Assembly (NCBI GenBank): GCA_000697335.1
Contig: JNEM01006052.1
Span: forward strand, 1 to 37,340
Length of the DNA stretch: 37,340 bases
Direction of reading: 5' to 3'
Origin: Conidiobolus incongruus B7586
Lineage: Eukaryota; Entomophthoromycota; Entomophthoromycetes; Entomophthorales; Conidiobolaceae
Every line of letters starts with the position of its first letter. Position 1 is the first letter of the stretch. This document shows positions 1-13,253 of the stretch, piece after piece. The notes beneath the pieces were generated by a model. The model was given only the letters and a program-made list of their open reading frames with translations, ran no database searches and was not told where the DNA came from. Position numbers and translations under genes: made by a program.

Positions 1-3000
1 TTGATATAATATTAATTAAAGAATATACTATTTCAAAGTATTAATATTTTTCAAATTAATTAACATATATAAAATTTTTTGAAAATTTTATATAAATTAA
101 AATTTCATCAAATATTATCTAAAATATAAAATATAATTAATAATTTAAAAATATATATATTCTGATTTATTAAACATTATGTAATATACTTTTCAGATTA
201 AGCTATTTAATATAATATTAATCTTTTAAAATACTTTTACTAACCTATATAGCCCATTATATAATATATTATTATTTAAGATCATATTATTTATAATTAT
301 TTTGAAGGGTATATTTATATCTTGAATAGTTATTTTATTTAATTTTATTTAATTTTAATTTTATGATATATCAAATATAACTAGATATTCTAATAGATCT
401 AGTAAAATCATTACTTTGTCAAAAACTATATTTCTAAGTAAAGTTTGTAATAATGTATATTGAGGAATTAAAAAATGATATTATATACGGTATATTTACG
501 TAATAATTACTTCAACATAAAAATTTTCACCAGATAAATCATACTATAACAAAATGATTCCTTACAAATGAATACTAAGTTACGAATTCTTTGAACCAAG
601 AAAACTATAGCACACACTTGATATATTGATAATATTATCTATATTTATCAGATCTAATTAGTTATTATATGAATATTGAGTTAGAAAATTCCTTTGATAT
701 TTGATTTTGGAAATCGTATATCGATTTTCTAACAATGATTATCAGATAACATTTCAAATATATATCCTTAATTTTCGAAAATATTTTTAGACAAGAATCA
801 AATTTGATTAAATGATAATATTGAATAAAAATAATTCTTGAAATTTGAAATTTATTTAAAAAAAAATGAAAATTATAAAATTTTATTAATTATATATAAT
901 TTTTTGAAAAATAACTGATTTCATATTAAAATAATATATAGAATTACAAAGTCGCGAAACCGACAATGATCTAGCAATATACTGAGTAATATATAATTAA
1001 AAATTAATCACTATATCGCATACTTTACTACTGGTTAATTTATATTATCATTGGTTATTAATATTTAAACAATTAAATATTTATTTATATAGTATCTATT
1101 ATTATTAAACTGAAAATGATTAATGAAATACAACCCACTCAATTACTCTTTATCATATATAAAAAATTTATTGATTAATACAAAAAGTTTAAGATATATA
1201 TATATTGCATAGTTATATAAAATGATAATTGAAATTTAATTTAATAATTCATTGAAGTATAATGATTTTTCAAAATACAAATTTTATTTATGTGAATGAT
1301 CATTGAATATAATACAAATTCCAAACAATAATGGCTTTTTGTCTAATAAAACTAAGTAACTTATGTATTTCATATTAACTAATTTGTCAAAATGTAATAT
1401 ATTTAATGTCAAACTAAATGCGGATATAAAAACAGTGATTATTTGATTTATATTTTGCTTTTTAGTAAATTGATTGGATATTAAATTGAAATATTTTATC
1501 TTTGTAATATAAAAATCCACTAGTATACAACTTTAACATTCCATTGTCTAGATCAGGCTCTATGTCAAAATATATGCTTTTATAATAATTGGAAAAATTA
1601 TGAGAGCCGCCAATTCCGCCCATGTAAATTCAAATAAGCATTTATAAATAGATCAAAATGAGAAAAAATTGGATATAATTAAGAGAATCACACTTTATTA
1701 CCCTCAATTTATTCCAATCAGGTTACTATTTATATAACACATATTGTATAAAAAAATTTCATTAATATACAAGATTTAATAATTGGACCAAACTCAATAT
1801 CAAAATATTTCATTTCTAAATTTTAAATTTCACTTTGGTTCTAATAATCATAAAATTAAAATGGTGTAATAATATTTATATATTAATAAACCTTGATAAA
1901 ACTTTAAACTTGAATTTGTTTAATCAAAATTATTATTCTGATTTTGATAACTTAAAAACGAATATAATGTGCAATATATCGAATTTGAAATATTTACTTC
2001 CAAAATAATTCCTATTGAAAAAATATTTCATTGGATAACTCGAATCTCTACATATATTAAAAATAATATTTTTCAAAAAAAATATAACTACATTTTTATT
2101 TTGAATTTTCATAAAGTGAAAATATAAAGAGCTAAAGTTATATTAATCAGGACATGATTTCAAATAATATTGCAAAAATCATATTTCTGTGTACTTAAAT
2201 TGTGTCATTTAAATATTATGATTATTGATGATCAAATTTATCAGATGAATTTTCGAGTGACTACCAAGACTATATGTTACATTCATAAATTTACGCTTAT
2301 ATTTTAATCATTCCAATATTAGCTGCGATTTTATTCCATAAAATCGGGTAATATACCTATATCATCATATTTAAGTTTTCAAGTATTAAGCCGAAATTTT
2401 GAATATAATTGAAAAAAAATTATCAGATGAAAATTTAATAAATTTAATTTTGAAATTCATACTATATTGGGATTGAAAAATAAAAGTATTTGATTTATAA
2501 TTTATAGTCATATAAAATATACTTTTTTCCAAGGTTTTCTACTAATATTCATATTTACCATTATAACTAAAGATGAAATCATTATATAATTTATAAAATT
2601 AATTTAATGTATCATTACACTTCGGATTTTAATTTGAAAAGATGAAACATTTACATTATTTAAAATATAATTATAAATTATAGTTTTTTATTATAAAATG
2701 ATAACTTAAATTTATATTTCAAATATATAATCCTAATCATTATTATATCATTTTTCAAATTATTAATTGATTTAAATTATTTTTCCTCGTACTTAACATA
2801 CTTAGTCAATTTTGAATTTTTTTTTGCAAGATTATTATATTATTAATTGTTAAACAATTTACCCTAAAATCTACCATAACAAGGAAACTTTAAACGATTA
2901 CACAGAGATTTTTTTTCAATATCTATTAATAAAATAAAACTTTGAAAATAAACAACGGAATGTGTTAAATAAAATTTGCCGATTTTAATTAATTTGTATT

Positions 3001-4596
3001 GTAGTAACAACTGGTTTGTTGTGCCGTCTCCACGTTATTCAACTTTAGTTCTACTCTTATTACAAAAAGTATATTATAATGAACCATTAATGTATTTAAT
3101 AAACTTTAAGATATCAATATAGCTATTATAGAAAACCAAAGATTTACATAACGTCACTGATGTATACTCTTAATCTCGCACTTTTCTAGTTTATTGATAT
3201 TTTTTCTAATCGGTTTCAATATCAAAGTTCAAATCAATTTCAATGGTTATCATGTGAAGAATTGAATATTTCAAATATTGAGTAAAATTTGTTTTAAGTT
3301 CTTAACTCTGTATTTCAAGTAGTTAGAATCAATCATTTAACCTTAAAATATTTAATCCAATTCTTTGCTTTTTGTATAACTAAATATTAAAATCTGAATT
3401 AAATTGTGAAAAGTAAATAATTCGATTTGATTTCCACGATTAGTAAATTGAATAGTGGAATAGTTTGATCTTGTAAACAATGATGAGAAATAAGAGATAG
3501 ATCTAATAACAAAAGAATGAGGTGATAGTAATTAAACGAGTTCAATAATATTTTGGTAAAAGTTATATTATAATTCAAATGAATTTAATAAATTCTAGTA
3601 TTTCAAAAAACTCAAATTTATATTCATTACTCACCATAAATCACATTCCAAATTATCACTCTGATATAAATATAAATACAGTTGCTTCAATCAGGAGCTT
3701 AGTAATACAATGTCATATGAACTGATTTAATATCTCGGTTGAATTATTGATATATTTGGCAATTTTTACTCCAATAGATACTAGGTGATAATACAACCAG
3801 TTTTTATAATTATCAAATAAAGAAATACTCAACATTTGATTTGTTTTGGTATAGCCTGTTGGGTATGGCTACTCGAAAAATTCTATGAAAAATAGCATGA
3901 GTTATACATGCGATTGCTTCAAGACCTGGAGCCTCAGTAAATTCAATAATAAAGATGATTAAATAAAATTATGATCGAGAGGATATTATGATTTGGTTTA
4001 ATAGTTTTTGATTAACTATATGCATTATAAAATAATTTTTGCAAGAAAGGAATAAAATGTATTTAATTGTTTTACATAGAATATTAAAATTTAATGAAAA
4101 GTATATTTATATTAATTTGAGGGAGCTAATACATAGGAGTTACAAATATGGCTAACCAAATCCTAATCCTAATCCCAATCTAGTTTTCTAGGCGGCCAAT
4201 AAGATCCCAGATGGTTTTTACTATTGGAGTGTAGGACAAACTGTGCTTGGATAGATATCTAACTAAAAAAGATGAATCAAGTAACATTTGTTGAAATCGC
4301 CCAGCTGATTCACATTCCAAATCTGTCAAATATTACTAATGTGATTAAATGATGGAGAAATGTACGTGAACCAATAGGAAACTCCATCTCAAATATTACG
4401 AGGGATAGTAAAATGATATTCAAAATTCAATATACATATAAATACTCCATCATTCTGATTAGATTTGGTGAAAACATTCTCATATCCTCAGCCAAATTAG
4501 TGATATTGGATAAAGTTTTCAAAATTTATTGTGGTTGGAGTTGATTTTTAATTTATTGTTATTATTTATTGATTATTACACATTCTAAACCACGAG
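1..4596. other. AT-rich gene-free region left of the PH gene
   Basis: No coding region is supported here. The only longish reading frame (1284-1520, minus) is low-complexity, rich in N, I, K, F and L, and looks like chance in AT-rich DNA. Poly-A, poly-T and TA runs dominate. Two sub-regions differ. Around 3840-3960 and 4130-4440 the composition is less AT-rich, and the second probably belongs to the promoter of the gene at 4597. Several ATCWGATAA iron-GATA-type motifs lie at 645-749, 2239 and 2420 and are described separately. No tRNA, rRNA or transposon end was recognised. Confidence 0.6.
645..749. promoter_or_regulatory. Iron-GATA-type sites near the left edge
   Basis: TTATCAGAT, the reverse complement of ATCTGATAA, occurs at 645-653 and 739-747. 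The second copy overlaps ATCAGATAA at 741-749, giving a site readable on both strands. Two further TTATCAGAT copies lie at 2239-2247 and 2420-2428. ATCWGATAA is the known recognition sequence of the SRE/SreA/Sre1 iron regulators, and a GATA factor of that family is encoded at 13254. No gene in the window lies next to these sites, so if functional they may serve a gene beyond the left edge. Function is inferred from the motif only. Confidence 0.35.
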
Positions 4597-5439
4597 ATGG
4601 ATACCTTCAGAAGTACACTTCTATCTCCTGTTCAAACAGCTCCTCCAATTTTATCAGACAGCACTCCCAATTGGTGTGACGATGTTCCTGAATTGGATAC
4701 TCTATCAATCAGTAGTTCATCTTCATCAAGTTGCGATACTTCCCACCACTATGATCTTCCCACTATCACAATATCACCTATCATCCAACCTAAACAGCGT
4801 CCAGGCCATCGCCGTATGACAAGCTGGGCATCTTTTTCACCTCCCGAGTCACCTACTCATCTTCCCAACTCATGCCAACATAAACTCAATCTTTGCTTAA
4901 ATCCTAAATCCAACTACCCAGACCGTGCCACTAAAATCAAAACTCGTAAAGCTTTAAGATCGCCTCCAAGTTTTCGCGACTTGCATGCTATCGTCAGCCT
5001 TGAGCAAAGACTAGAAATCCCGCAACCTTTGGTTTCTTGTGGAAGAAAGATAGTAGATCAAGGGATGATTGAGGTTATCGAAGGCACTAAACAGCCTATC
5101 CGTTGCCATTACGTGCTCTTTAATGATGCATTTGGCTACGCGCCCATCTCATCACAGACAGAAGCCCAAGATCTCTCTTATTTTACACTCATCCCTCTAC
5201 CTAAAATAACCAGTCGCGATATTTTCAGTGGACCTCTTTGGATTCGAATTGACACTCCATCAGCCCAACTCAAGCTCCACTTCAGCATTGAATCGGACTG
5301 GGACCGGTTTTTGGACTGTTTGAATAATATTATTCAGGGAGACGTCACCCTAGCCAGCCATCCTAATAATCGACCTTCTCCTTCCTTAACCAGACATCAT
5401 AGCCTCTCATTGAGCATTCCATTTTTGAATCTATTTTGA
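4597..5439 (+). CDS. PH-domain-like protein with a long disordered N-terminus
   Basis: This is a single-exon 280-residue protein. Residues 1-130 look disordered and rich in Ser, Pro and Thr, with a Ser run at about 38-45. Residues 144-248 resemble a pleckstrin-homology fold. They start with LVSCGRKIVDQGMIEVI, continue with the strand HYVLFNDAFGYA, which resembles the LFND strand of PH domains in RhoGEFs, and end in a helix with the expected Trp (SDWDRFLDCLN, W235). The family would suggest binding to phosphoinositides or a protein partner at a membrane or the cortex. No DH (RhoGEF catalytic) domain is present, and no second exon carrying one is visible nearby. The ATG is the first in frame, and the codon composition clearly differs from the flanks. 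The family call is by pattern only, so the specific function is unknown. Confidence 0.75.
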   Translation: MDTFRSTLLSPVQTAPPILSDSTPNWCDDVPELDTLSISSSSSSSCDTSHHYDLPTITISPIIQPKQRPGHRRMTSWASFSPPESPTHLPNSCQHKLNLCLNPKSNYPDRATKIKTRKALRSPPSFRDLHAIVSLEQRLEIPQPLVSCGRKIVDQGMIEVIEGTKQPIRCHYVLFNDAFGYAPISSQTEAQDLSYFTLIPLPKITSRDIFSGPLWIRIDTPSAQLKLHFSIESDWDRFLDCLNNIIQGDVTLASHPNNRPSPSLTRHHSLSLSIPFLNLF

Positions 5440-8400
5440 GATAGTTAAAATCCTTCTCACCTGACTCACATTTCCCACCATACTAACACTTTTTGATTGG
5501 ATTGAATCCAACTAAATTGACTCGAATTTAACATGAAATTTTAAAATTAAGCTAGAAGCTTTAAACAAAAAAGTTAAAGAATTATCATCATATAAAAATT
5601 AATATGATGAATTGAAATAAAAATAAATTGTAAATAATTATATAATTATTATTATTAATATTTTAATAGATTCAAATAGATAAAATATTAATAAAATATT
5701 TTTATAATAATTAAATTTTTAAAATTTGAAATTTAACTCCTTCAAAGAATTTAATTAAAACATTAAGTGAAAAATAAAATTTGAATAAGTGTGATAATAA
5801 TTATAAAATTATTAAAATAATAATATTTTATTCTCTTTATAATTATAAAATTTATTAAATTAGTTTTACTACAATTTTAATGAATTTATTTAAAATATTT
5901 GATTGTTATAAATATTCTAATTACTCATATATTATATTATTAATTTTTTAAAGCATCATGTTACTCATTATATATATGCTTATTTGATTTGACTGAGTAT
6001 TATTGATAAATATCAATTTACCTTATATATATAATTGTAATCCATTCACATATAACAAAATTTACAAATATTTAATATTTGGTTTTAAAACTATGAAATA
6101 ATATTCCTATTTAAATGTTACTGTTGTAAATAATTGCATGAAAATTTTTTATAGTTAAATTTATGAGGATATTAAGTAAATATATCATAATTGGTTGAAT
6201 ATACTTACACTTGACTTACCCAAATCAAGTGATCTTTGGGAATAAATATAGTATATGTTTCAAGTGGATATATTGTCTTCAGAATTCTAAGGTCAGATGA
6301 ATTAATTAATGTAATAATTTAATATAACATATTAAAAATCCTTTAAAAGATATTTCAAAAAGGAATTACTGATATATAATAATGAATAATTATTTGAGTA
6401 CAAATTAAGTGAAATAAGGATAGATTATTGAAAATTTCCAGGGTTGAAAAGTGTAAAATACTCCAAGTAAGGAGAATAGATTGAAAATTGAGTATTAGTA
6501 AATTGTGGAGAGTAAACTATTTTTTTCATGCTTTAGCATTAATAAAATTGTCAACAAGCAATTGAAAATACTACATCAATAGCGTGTAATCAACTGAATT
6601 CAATTTATAAAACCGTTAGGAACATCTTGCAGATATTTATTTATGCACAATTTTAGTTTCGGCATACCCCATCAATAATTGCAGAATAACAAGTTTTGGA
6701 TTGCTCCTTTGAGGTGCGCATAAGCTATATAATTTGATATAAAAGGGTGTGCTTTATCCTAGATAAAGTTATTTTATTAAGAGTTAAAATAGTTTATTTA
6801 AAAATGCAAATTAATTTAAAAGGGAAATGGTATTGTTAAAATGTTAGATTTTATTTTGCCCAATCATATTTATGAATATATTTGAAGTCATTTTTTACGA
6901 ATGCGTTGTGTATCTCACTTGGAAAACTTTTCATTATATAAAACTGTGATGTCAATTATCAAAATACAAATAGTATATTTAAATATTTCATATTATAGTA
7001 TTTAATTTGTTATTTAATACTTGATTATTATTGAAAAGATTTAAAATTTATATTTTTGCTAAAAGTTCATATAATTAAATAAAATTAATATTTAATTGAA
7101 ATATAAAAAATAACAAAAGTTATGAAATTTTAATCATTTTACCGAAAAAAATGAATATTAATTATCAATCAACTTAATGCATATCCGTATTTTTTCATAA
7201 TCCAATTGATTAATTTTCATTCAAACATAAATATAAAGCAATATATTATCAAGGGATACACTATGCTTTCATTATTATCCAATAATTTAGATATAATAAC
7301 ATATTTAGTCAATAGTCCACAAATGCTTGCTTTTACAGTTATATTATTCTAATTTCATTTAATAAATTATATTATTCAATCTAATTGAACATTATAATTC
7401 AAAGTAACCAAATATTTGTAATTTATTACACTCCAAATATAAAGAAAATAAATTAATAGTGAGTTTTAACAGTTTAATCTATTATCACGCTGGATTGTTA
7501 ATATTATCTATATATGCTAAATAATTTCTTGATATGAAAATTTTCGTTATTATTTTAGTTGCAGTTTTAAGTTCATTAAATCAGAACAATTTAGTATGCT
7601 GACTGCCACATGGTATGTGTAAATATATATGCTTGATGGTTTTAGAAATTGCTCAGGTTTTCAATTGAATTGTGCTCATTATTAAAAATAATCTCAACTT
7701 GTAGTGAACCATTATTTTGATTTCTTAATATTAAGTATGAAGTTATAATGAACACATTAATTAGATTTTATTATATTTTCAAATTACATTCATTTTAGGG
7801 ATTTTAAAAGAAAAAATATATTCAAAGATATATAAATAATAATATATAAAATTATTTTTTGAGAAATGATACCTTTATTTTTAGATTGTAATTTTCAATA
7901 AATTTGAAATTTAATAATAGAAAATGATTAATCTTAGATTTTAACTTTTGAATAATAATATTTATATTTGCTTTTAATAATTTAGATATTTAGCAAAATA
8001 TTCAAAATCAATAAATCATTTGATATTTATATTATTAATGCCTTCATTAATATAGATTATTATTATTAATATCGAAATAAATTTCTAAAATTTGATTATA
8101 TATCATAAATATTCCTAAAATAAACCAATTTGTATTTATTTTTAATTATATATATAATTGTTAATTTAAATAAACTATAATATATGAAGTGTTAATAACT
8201 CTATAATTTTGGTTATATATAATTTTTTTTCTATTAAATAATTCTGAGAGGGTTTTTTATTAAATGAAATATTTAATGAGTTGGTTTAAAAGAACTTTGA
8301 TTCGAAAAACTCAATTAATTAATTTACTCAATTTCAGTACCATCAAAGGAATTGAGTATTCATATTATAGATCATTTATTAAAAGGTTTTAATTTTTACT

Positions 8401-10860
8401 ATATATTATGAAATTAACCGACATTAAATACGCAATTTATATGAATTTATCTAAAATTAATAGCCAATTGACATATAGTTTAGTTAATTTATTCTCTAAA
8501 CATAATAATAAAAATATATAATCAAAAACTTTAATCCAATTAGTTAGAAATAAATTGCATTCAGTAGTAAAATATATATTATGTTAAATGATCTACTTAT
8601 ATTATATTTACTAATACAAAATTTAAACATCTCTATATTAGTTAATTGCAATATGTTTATTAAAATGTTAAAATTTTGAGTGTAATTTTGAAATCTAAAC
8701 AATTCAATAGATCTATTGATTATTAATCATATTTAATCATTAATAATTATTAAATAGAGTAAATTTCATTTTCATTTTTTTGAATTTTATTCAATATACA
8801 TATATATATATAATCGCTTTAAAAACTGAAATATAAAAGTTAACAAAATTATCAACTCACTATTTTACCAATATATTTGTGATATATATATATAATTTTA
8901 ATAAATTTATATTGTTCAAGATTATATCTCTAATTTATTTCCAAAATTTATCTTTAAATCTTAATTTTCAAATAAATTTATAATTTAAATATTCAAATTT
9001 TTACTAAAATCATATATTATGAAAATTTTTTAAACCTTTTAGTTTGAATGAATAAATAGGATTCCTTTTTTATTTTGAATTTCACTATTACTATTTATTT
9101 AGCATTTTTTAAGAATGCCCCTAACATTTTCATTTACTAACTGATGCTTTTAATTATTCATTATTATATCTAAATATTTAATAATTTTATTCACTAGTAT
9201 ATGAGACTATTTTAACCATTAATTTTATTCAATTTTTCTTTACATAATAATATCATACTATAATCTATTATTCAATATTTTATTTAAGTTACATGTTTAA
9301 TTGTTATTGATATTGAAAATATATTGATTAAATTTGAATTTAGTATTTAAATTATATTATATATCAAATGTAATAATATTTTAATTAAATTTTATTCATT
9401 ATAAATAAAAACAATATATTTTCAAATCATTATTTGTATTATTTATTATTGGTATCTGATCTTAAATATTTAAATATATTATTATTTATAAAATTTGTTT
9501 TTGAAAAATAAATATATAAGTTTCAAATATACTTTAATTTTTAAACATGTTAACTTTGTTCTATTTTTTATAATAATATAATATTTTATGTTTGTTATTT
9601 GGTATATGCTCATATTTAAATCAAAGCATATTTAATAGTATACTTTTATTATCTATCATACTATAAATATCATTTCTACTATATAAAACTACTATTAAAT
9701 AAGGTATCACTTATTTGGACTAGAATAAATTTTTATTTAAATTATATTTGTTAGTATTAATATAGAGTATATAATTATATATATTATAAGACGATAGTGT
9801 ATTTCTAATATTTTTATTTTAATATAGATTGTTTTTAGTTTGATCAAGTTTCAATTGGTTAGCTTATCCTCAATTTTGATATCTTTGATTCAATCGAATT
9901 CAAATATTTTTTAAAAATTATCATCACTCTACTGAGAATCACTCATAATATATTAAATCATTAGTATTTTAATTTACTTTTATAACTTATTGAATTTGAA
10001 TTTAATTGGTTTAATTATTGCGTTACTTTGTTAAATAATTATTGACTATTAAAAATTAAGCACAATTTTTGAAATATTAATTTTGATTATCATGCTGTCA
10101 ATTTCAAAGTTAGATTGATTTTATCATTTTTTAAATAGATTAAATATAGTAATATTAAACAAATAATTCAATATACTTATAAATTAGTCAAGATTATATT
10201 GAGGGTACTATTGAATTAAATTTTAATTTTAATAATTACATATATATTAATAAATTTGATTGTTTAAGAATTTTGATAAAATAATATTTTTAATTATTAA
10301 AAAATGAATTATTGAAATGATTTTAATGAAATTATTAAAAAATTATTTTATTAAATATATGACTTTTATAATAATTGATATTTTTGAAGTTATTGCTCAA
10401 GTATTAAATATAGAAGCTTAATGTTAACAAAATAAAAATAGAAATCATTAAAACAATATATAGAATATTGATATCTGTATGGGTAGATATATTTAGTGTA
10501 AATTCAACTAAAATCATGTGTATATCCTCTTACTACTATAATTCCTTGAATGAGATAAATAAAGTTATTATATCAAAATATAAGCTATATGAAATATTCT
10601 ATCAAAGCGTGAATTAGACGAATGTAATTGTACTATGAATTATGAATTAACTTTATTGAATTCAATCAATTGACTATAAGCTGAGTTCTAATTTATAGTT
10701 TGCAAAGTATATGACTCAAACAATCTTTTGTGATAGATTGGTATTTTATATATCATTGAAAAATTACAAAAAGTAAACCCTAGCAATTTAGATATTTATG
10801 TTGGTAAAATGTAAAATGAGAAAAATTGAGATAATTCATCATTAAATATTATTTCATTAG

Positions 10861-11335
10861 CTATGTGTATTCAGATCCCATTGAAGCAATATGCCTCTGT
10901 TGTTACTCTCGTTAATTATCTGGACGAATTCCATTTGAAATATTAATTATTTCATTAATCTTCAAAAAAAAATTTTGATAGATAGTATTGTGGTTACCTA
11001 GATAGTAATCCGCCTGAGCAACTTTTCCTCGCCATATATTTCCTTATGAGAATGCCACTCCAGAAGGCACATCACTCTACTCTAAAGGTCTCATTCTTTA
11101 GCAAACATATTTCACCTCTAACCACTATCTTTAACTGACAATTAGACTATAAAAGAATTGATGTCATAAGTCTTACAAAGGGAGGTCAGTGGACCTCTTA
11201 CTAAATGATAATATCCTTTCATCTTCTCAATAAAGCCTTTGATCTAGTACTGTCACTTACTAACAGTAGTTTACCTGCCTCAGTTGCTTATTTTATGTAT
11301 TGCTAGTAACCAGTATTGCAACAGTATGATTGGAT
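10861..11335. other. Less AT-rich island of unknown nature
   Basis: This roughly 475 bp patch stands out from the surrounding desert by its G and C content. It has only short frames, for example a 27-codon plus-strand frame beginning ATG at about 10863 (MCIQIPLKQYASVV...) and a roughly 33-codon minus-strand frame around 11140-11240. Neither was recognised. A perfect hairpin GAGGTC-AGTG-GACCTC sits at 11182-11197. It could be a decayed gene or transposon fragment, a non-coding RNA or a regulatory element. I cannot tell which. Confidence 0.3.
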
Positions 11336-12904
11336 GTATTGTTTTAGTTTTCAAAAAATTTAAAATGATAATTATATTTATAAGGTGAAATAATTCAGAA
11401 TAATTTGAAAAATCAGTAGGTGAGGATAAAAATAGTCATATATTGACAATGAGGAAATTTTTGAAATTAATTTGAAGGGAGTAATAAAATATATTCAATG
11501 GTAAAAAATTCCTAATATAAATTATAAAATTATTTTGGAATTTATTGTATGAGATTAAAATTTGAATTATACTAAAATATTTTCATATAGCACCTCTCTG
11601 GTTTTGTTTTAACAAGTTATAAAAAATATGAAAGTATGTAATTTTAGCCTTCCTTTGTATTAAAATATATTAATAATTACAAAAATATGAAACTGAATAT
11701 CATTTCTAATATATCCAAAAGTGTTTCTACCATAATTGAAATAAATTTATATTAAATTTTTACATCATTTCTTAAAGTTCAAAATCAAGTCTAATTCTCT
11801 GCCAAAGTTTATTTGATTGAATTATTTAGCTTGCTATTTCAACATTGTAGAAAGGAGAATCAATTGAATTTCATTCAAGTAACTACTAAAAATCAGAGTC
11901 CTTTCTAGAAGAAAAATATTTTTGTTTCAAATATTAACATCTTTAGTTTGATTTTATATTAAAATGAGATATTAAAATATCCTGATAAACCTATTAGAAT
12001 TATATTTCAGAAATCTTTTCCCGTTACATTGAATAGTTAATTTAGTACTCTACTATATGTCATAATAAATCAGTATAAATAATACACAGTTAAAATTTAT
12101 ACCTATTGTCTAGAATTAATATAAGATATAATCAAACATTGGATCATGAACAAGTAATAATATCGAAACTTTTATTAAAAGGTAAAAATAAATTTTATCA
12201 GATTAATTAATATTTTTTCATGGCCAATTATATTCATTAATATTTATGTCTGGATATAGTATATCATATTTTTCACAAAATCCCAATCAAATACTCGAAA
12301 ATGTAAAATGATTTGAGTCAAAGATATATCTTGAAACTTACTACTCTAAAACTTAAATGTCATATTAGGTTGTAGCTTTTTAATAAATTATTGTGATAGA
12401 TTTTATTTGTCATTATTGTGCAATTTGAAAATTATATAGTATTTTTTTATCATTTTATTGATTAATTTACGATATAGATATTTTACAAATTAAACAGTGA
12501 AATATAAAATGCTTATTAAATATATATATATATATATTTGAAATGAGATAACTGTATATTATTAATATTAACTTATCAATTTTTATAATAATCTTAATAT
12601 GGATATTGTACATTACATTTTCCACATCATTATATTTTGTCTTTTAAATTTCGAAACTGATAATGATTACTTAGATTAATACCCTACACTGAAAATGTAT
12701 AATATTAAAAAATAGTAATAATATATTAATATTCGAAAGATTACAATATTGCTAAAATATTCAGCTTGAGTTTAATTATATTTTTTGGTAATATTAACAT
12801 ATTTTACATATTATATATATTATACATAATATAATTTTAACTTTAGAATCCAAATCATTCTCAAAATGGCTAAATATATTACACTATCCATTTAACAAAA
12901 ATTT

Positions 12905-13195
12905 ATCTGATAATTTAAGTTTTATCAGATATATAACAATTAAGGTAATTATTCAATTTGTTAGATAAATCATTTTCTATAACAATTACCCAAGGATTAC
13001 GCATCAATACTCTTTAAAGTTTAAATATTCACAAAGTACCAATCTGATAAGTATGCTAATTTCCACAAATATAATTAGAAGTATAAGTTGACCAATTAAT
13101 ATTCATGAAAATGTTCATCTGATAATTTTTTAATATCCATCAATTTCGTAAAATACAAAACACATCATATAAATTAGCATAATTTCATCTGATAA
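12905..13195. promoter_or_regulatory. Cluster of five ATCTGATAA iron-GATA operator sites
   Basis: Exact copies of ATCTGATAA lie at 12905-12913 (+), 12922-12930 (-), 13042-13050 (+), 13117-13125 (+) and 13187-13195 (+). The first two form an inverted pair with 8 bp between them. The sequence matches the ATCWGATAA consensus known for the SRE/SreA/Sre1 iron-responsive repressors, and the gene immediately downstream encodes a member of that family. A rough estimate at 80% AT is about 0.01 copies by chance in a stretch this long. Negative autoregulation by iron-loaded repressor is the natural inference, although no transcription start can be read from the sequence. Confidence 0.7.
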
Positions 13196-13202
13196 AATTT
13201 AA

Positions 13203-13253
13203 TTAATATTTTTCTTTTTGTTTTTCTTATATTGTTTTTAGATTTGTGCTGAA
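13203..13253 (+). promoter_or_regulatory. Pyrimidine tract and likely 3' splice site before the GATA start codon
   Basis: A long T-rich tract (13208-13239) ends in TTTTTAG at 13241, 12 nt before the ATG. This matches the acceptor sites used inside other genes of the window, so the GATA mRNA may carry a spliced 5' leader. Possible donors are AAG|GTAATT at 12945 or GTAAAA at 13148, and neither is decisive. If the first is used, three of the five ATCTGATAA sites would lie in a 5'-UTR intron. Confidence 0.35.

Larger units (their letters stand above)
5440..13250. other. 7.8 kb AT-rich gene desert upstream of the GATA factor
   Basis: No reading frame of 60 codons or more with coding character was found on either strand. 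The sequence is AT-rich with dispersed poly-A and poly-T and a short (TA)n run at 12520-12537. Less AT-rich patches occur at about 6590-6760, which contains the perfect inverted repeat CTTTATC-CTA-GATAAAG at 6752-6768, and at 10861-11335, listed separately. The last 350 bp is the regulatory region of the GATA gene. One more TTATCAGAT site lies at 12195-12203. Confidence 0.6.

Noticed and set aside
4158-4180. Telomere-like CCTAATCCTAATCCC run
   Set aside because: Only about three imperfect units that do not match TTAGGG, and the surroundings are internal chromosomal DNA.
12520-12537. (TA)n tract as a possible replication or recombination site
   Set aside because: Short TA runs are everywhere in this AT-rich DNA, and nothing distinguishes this one.
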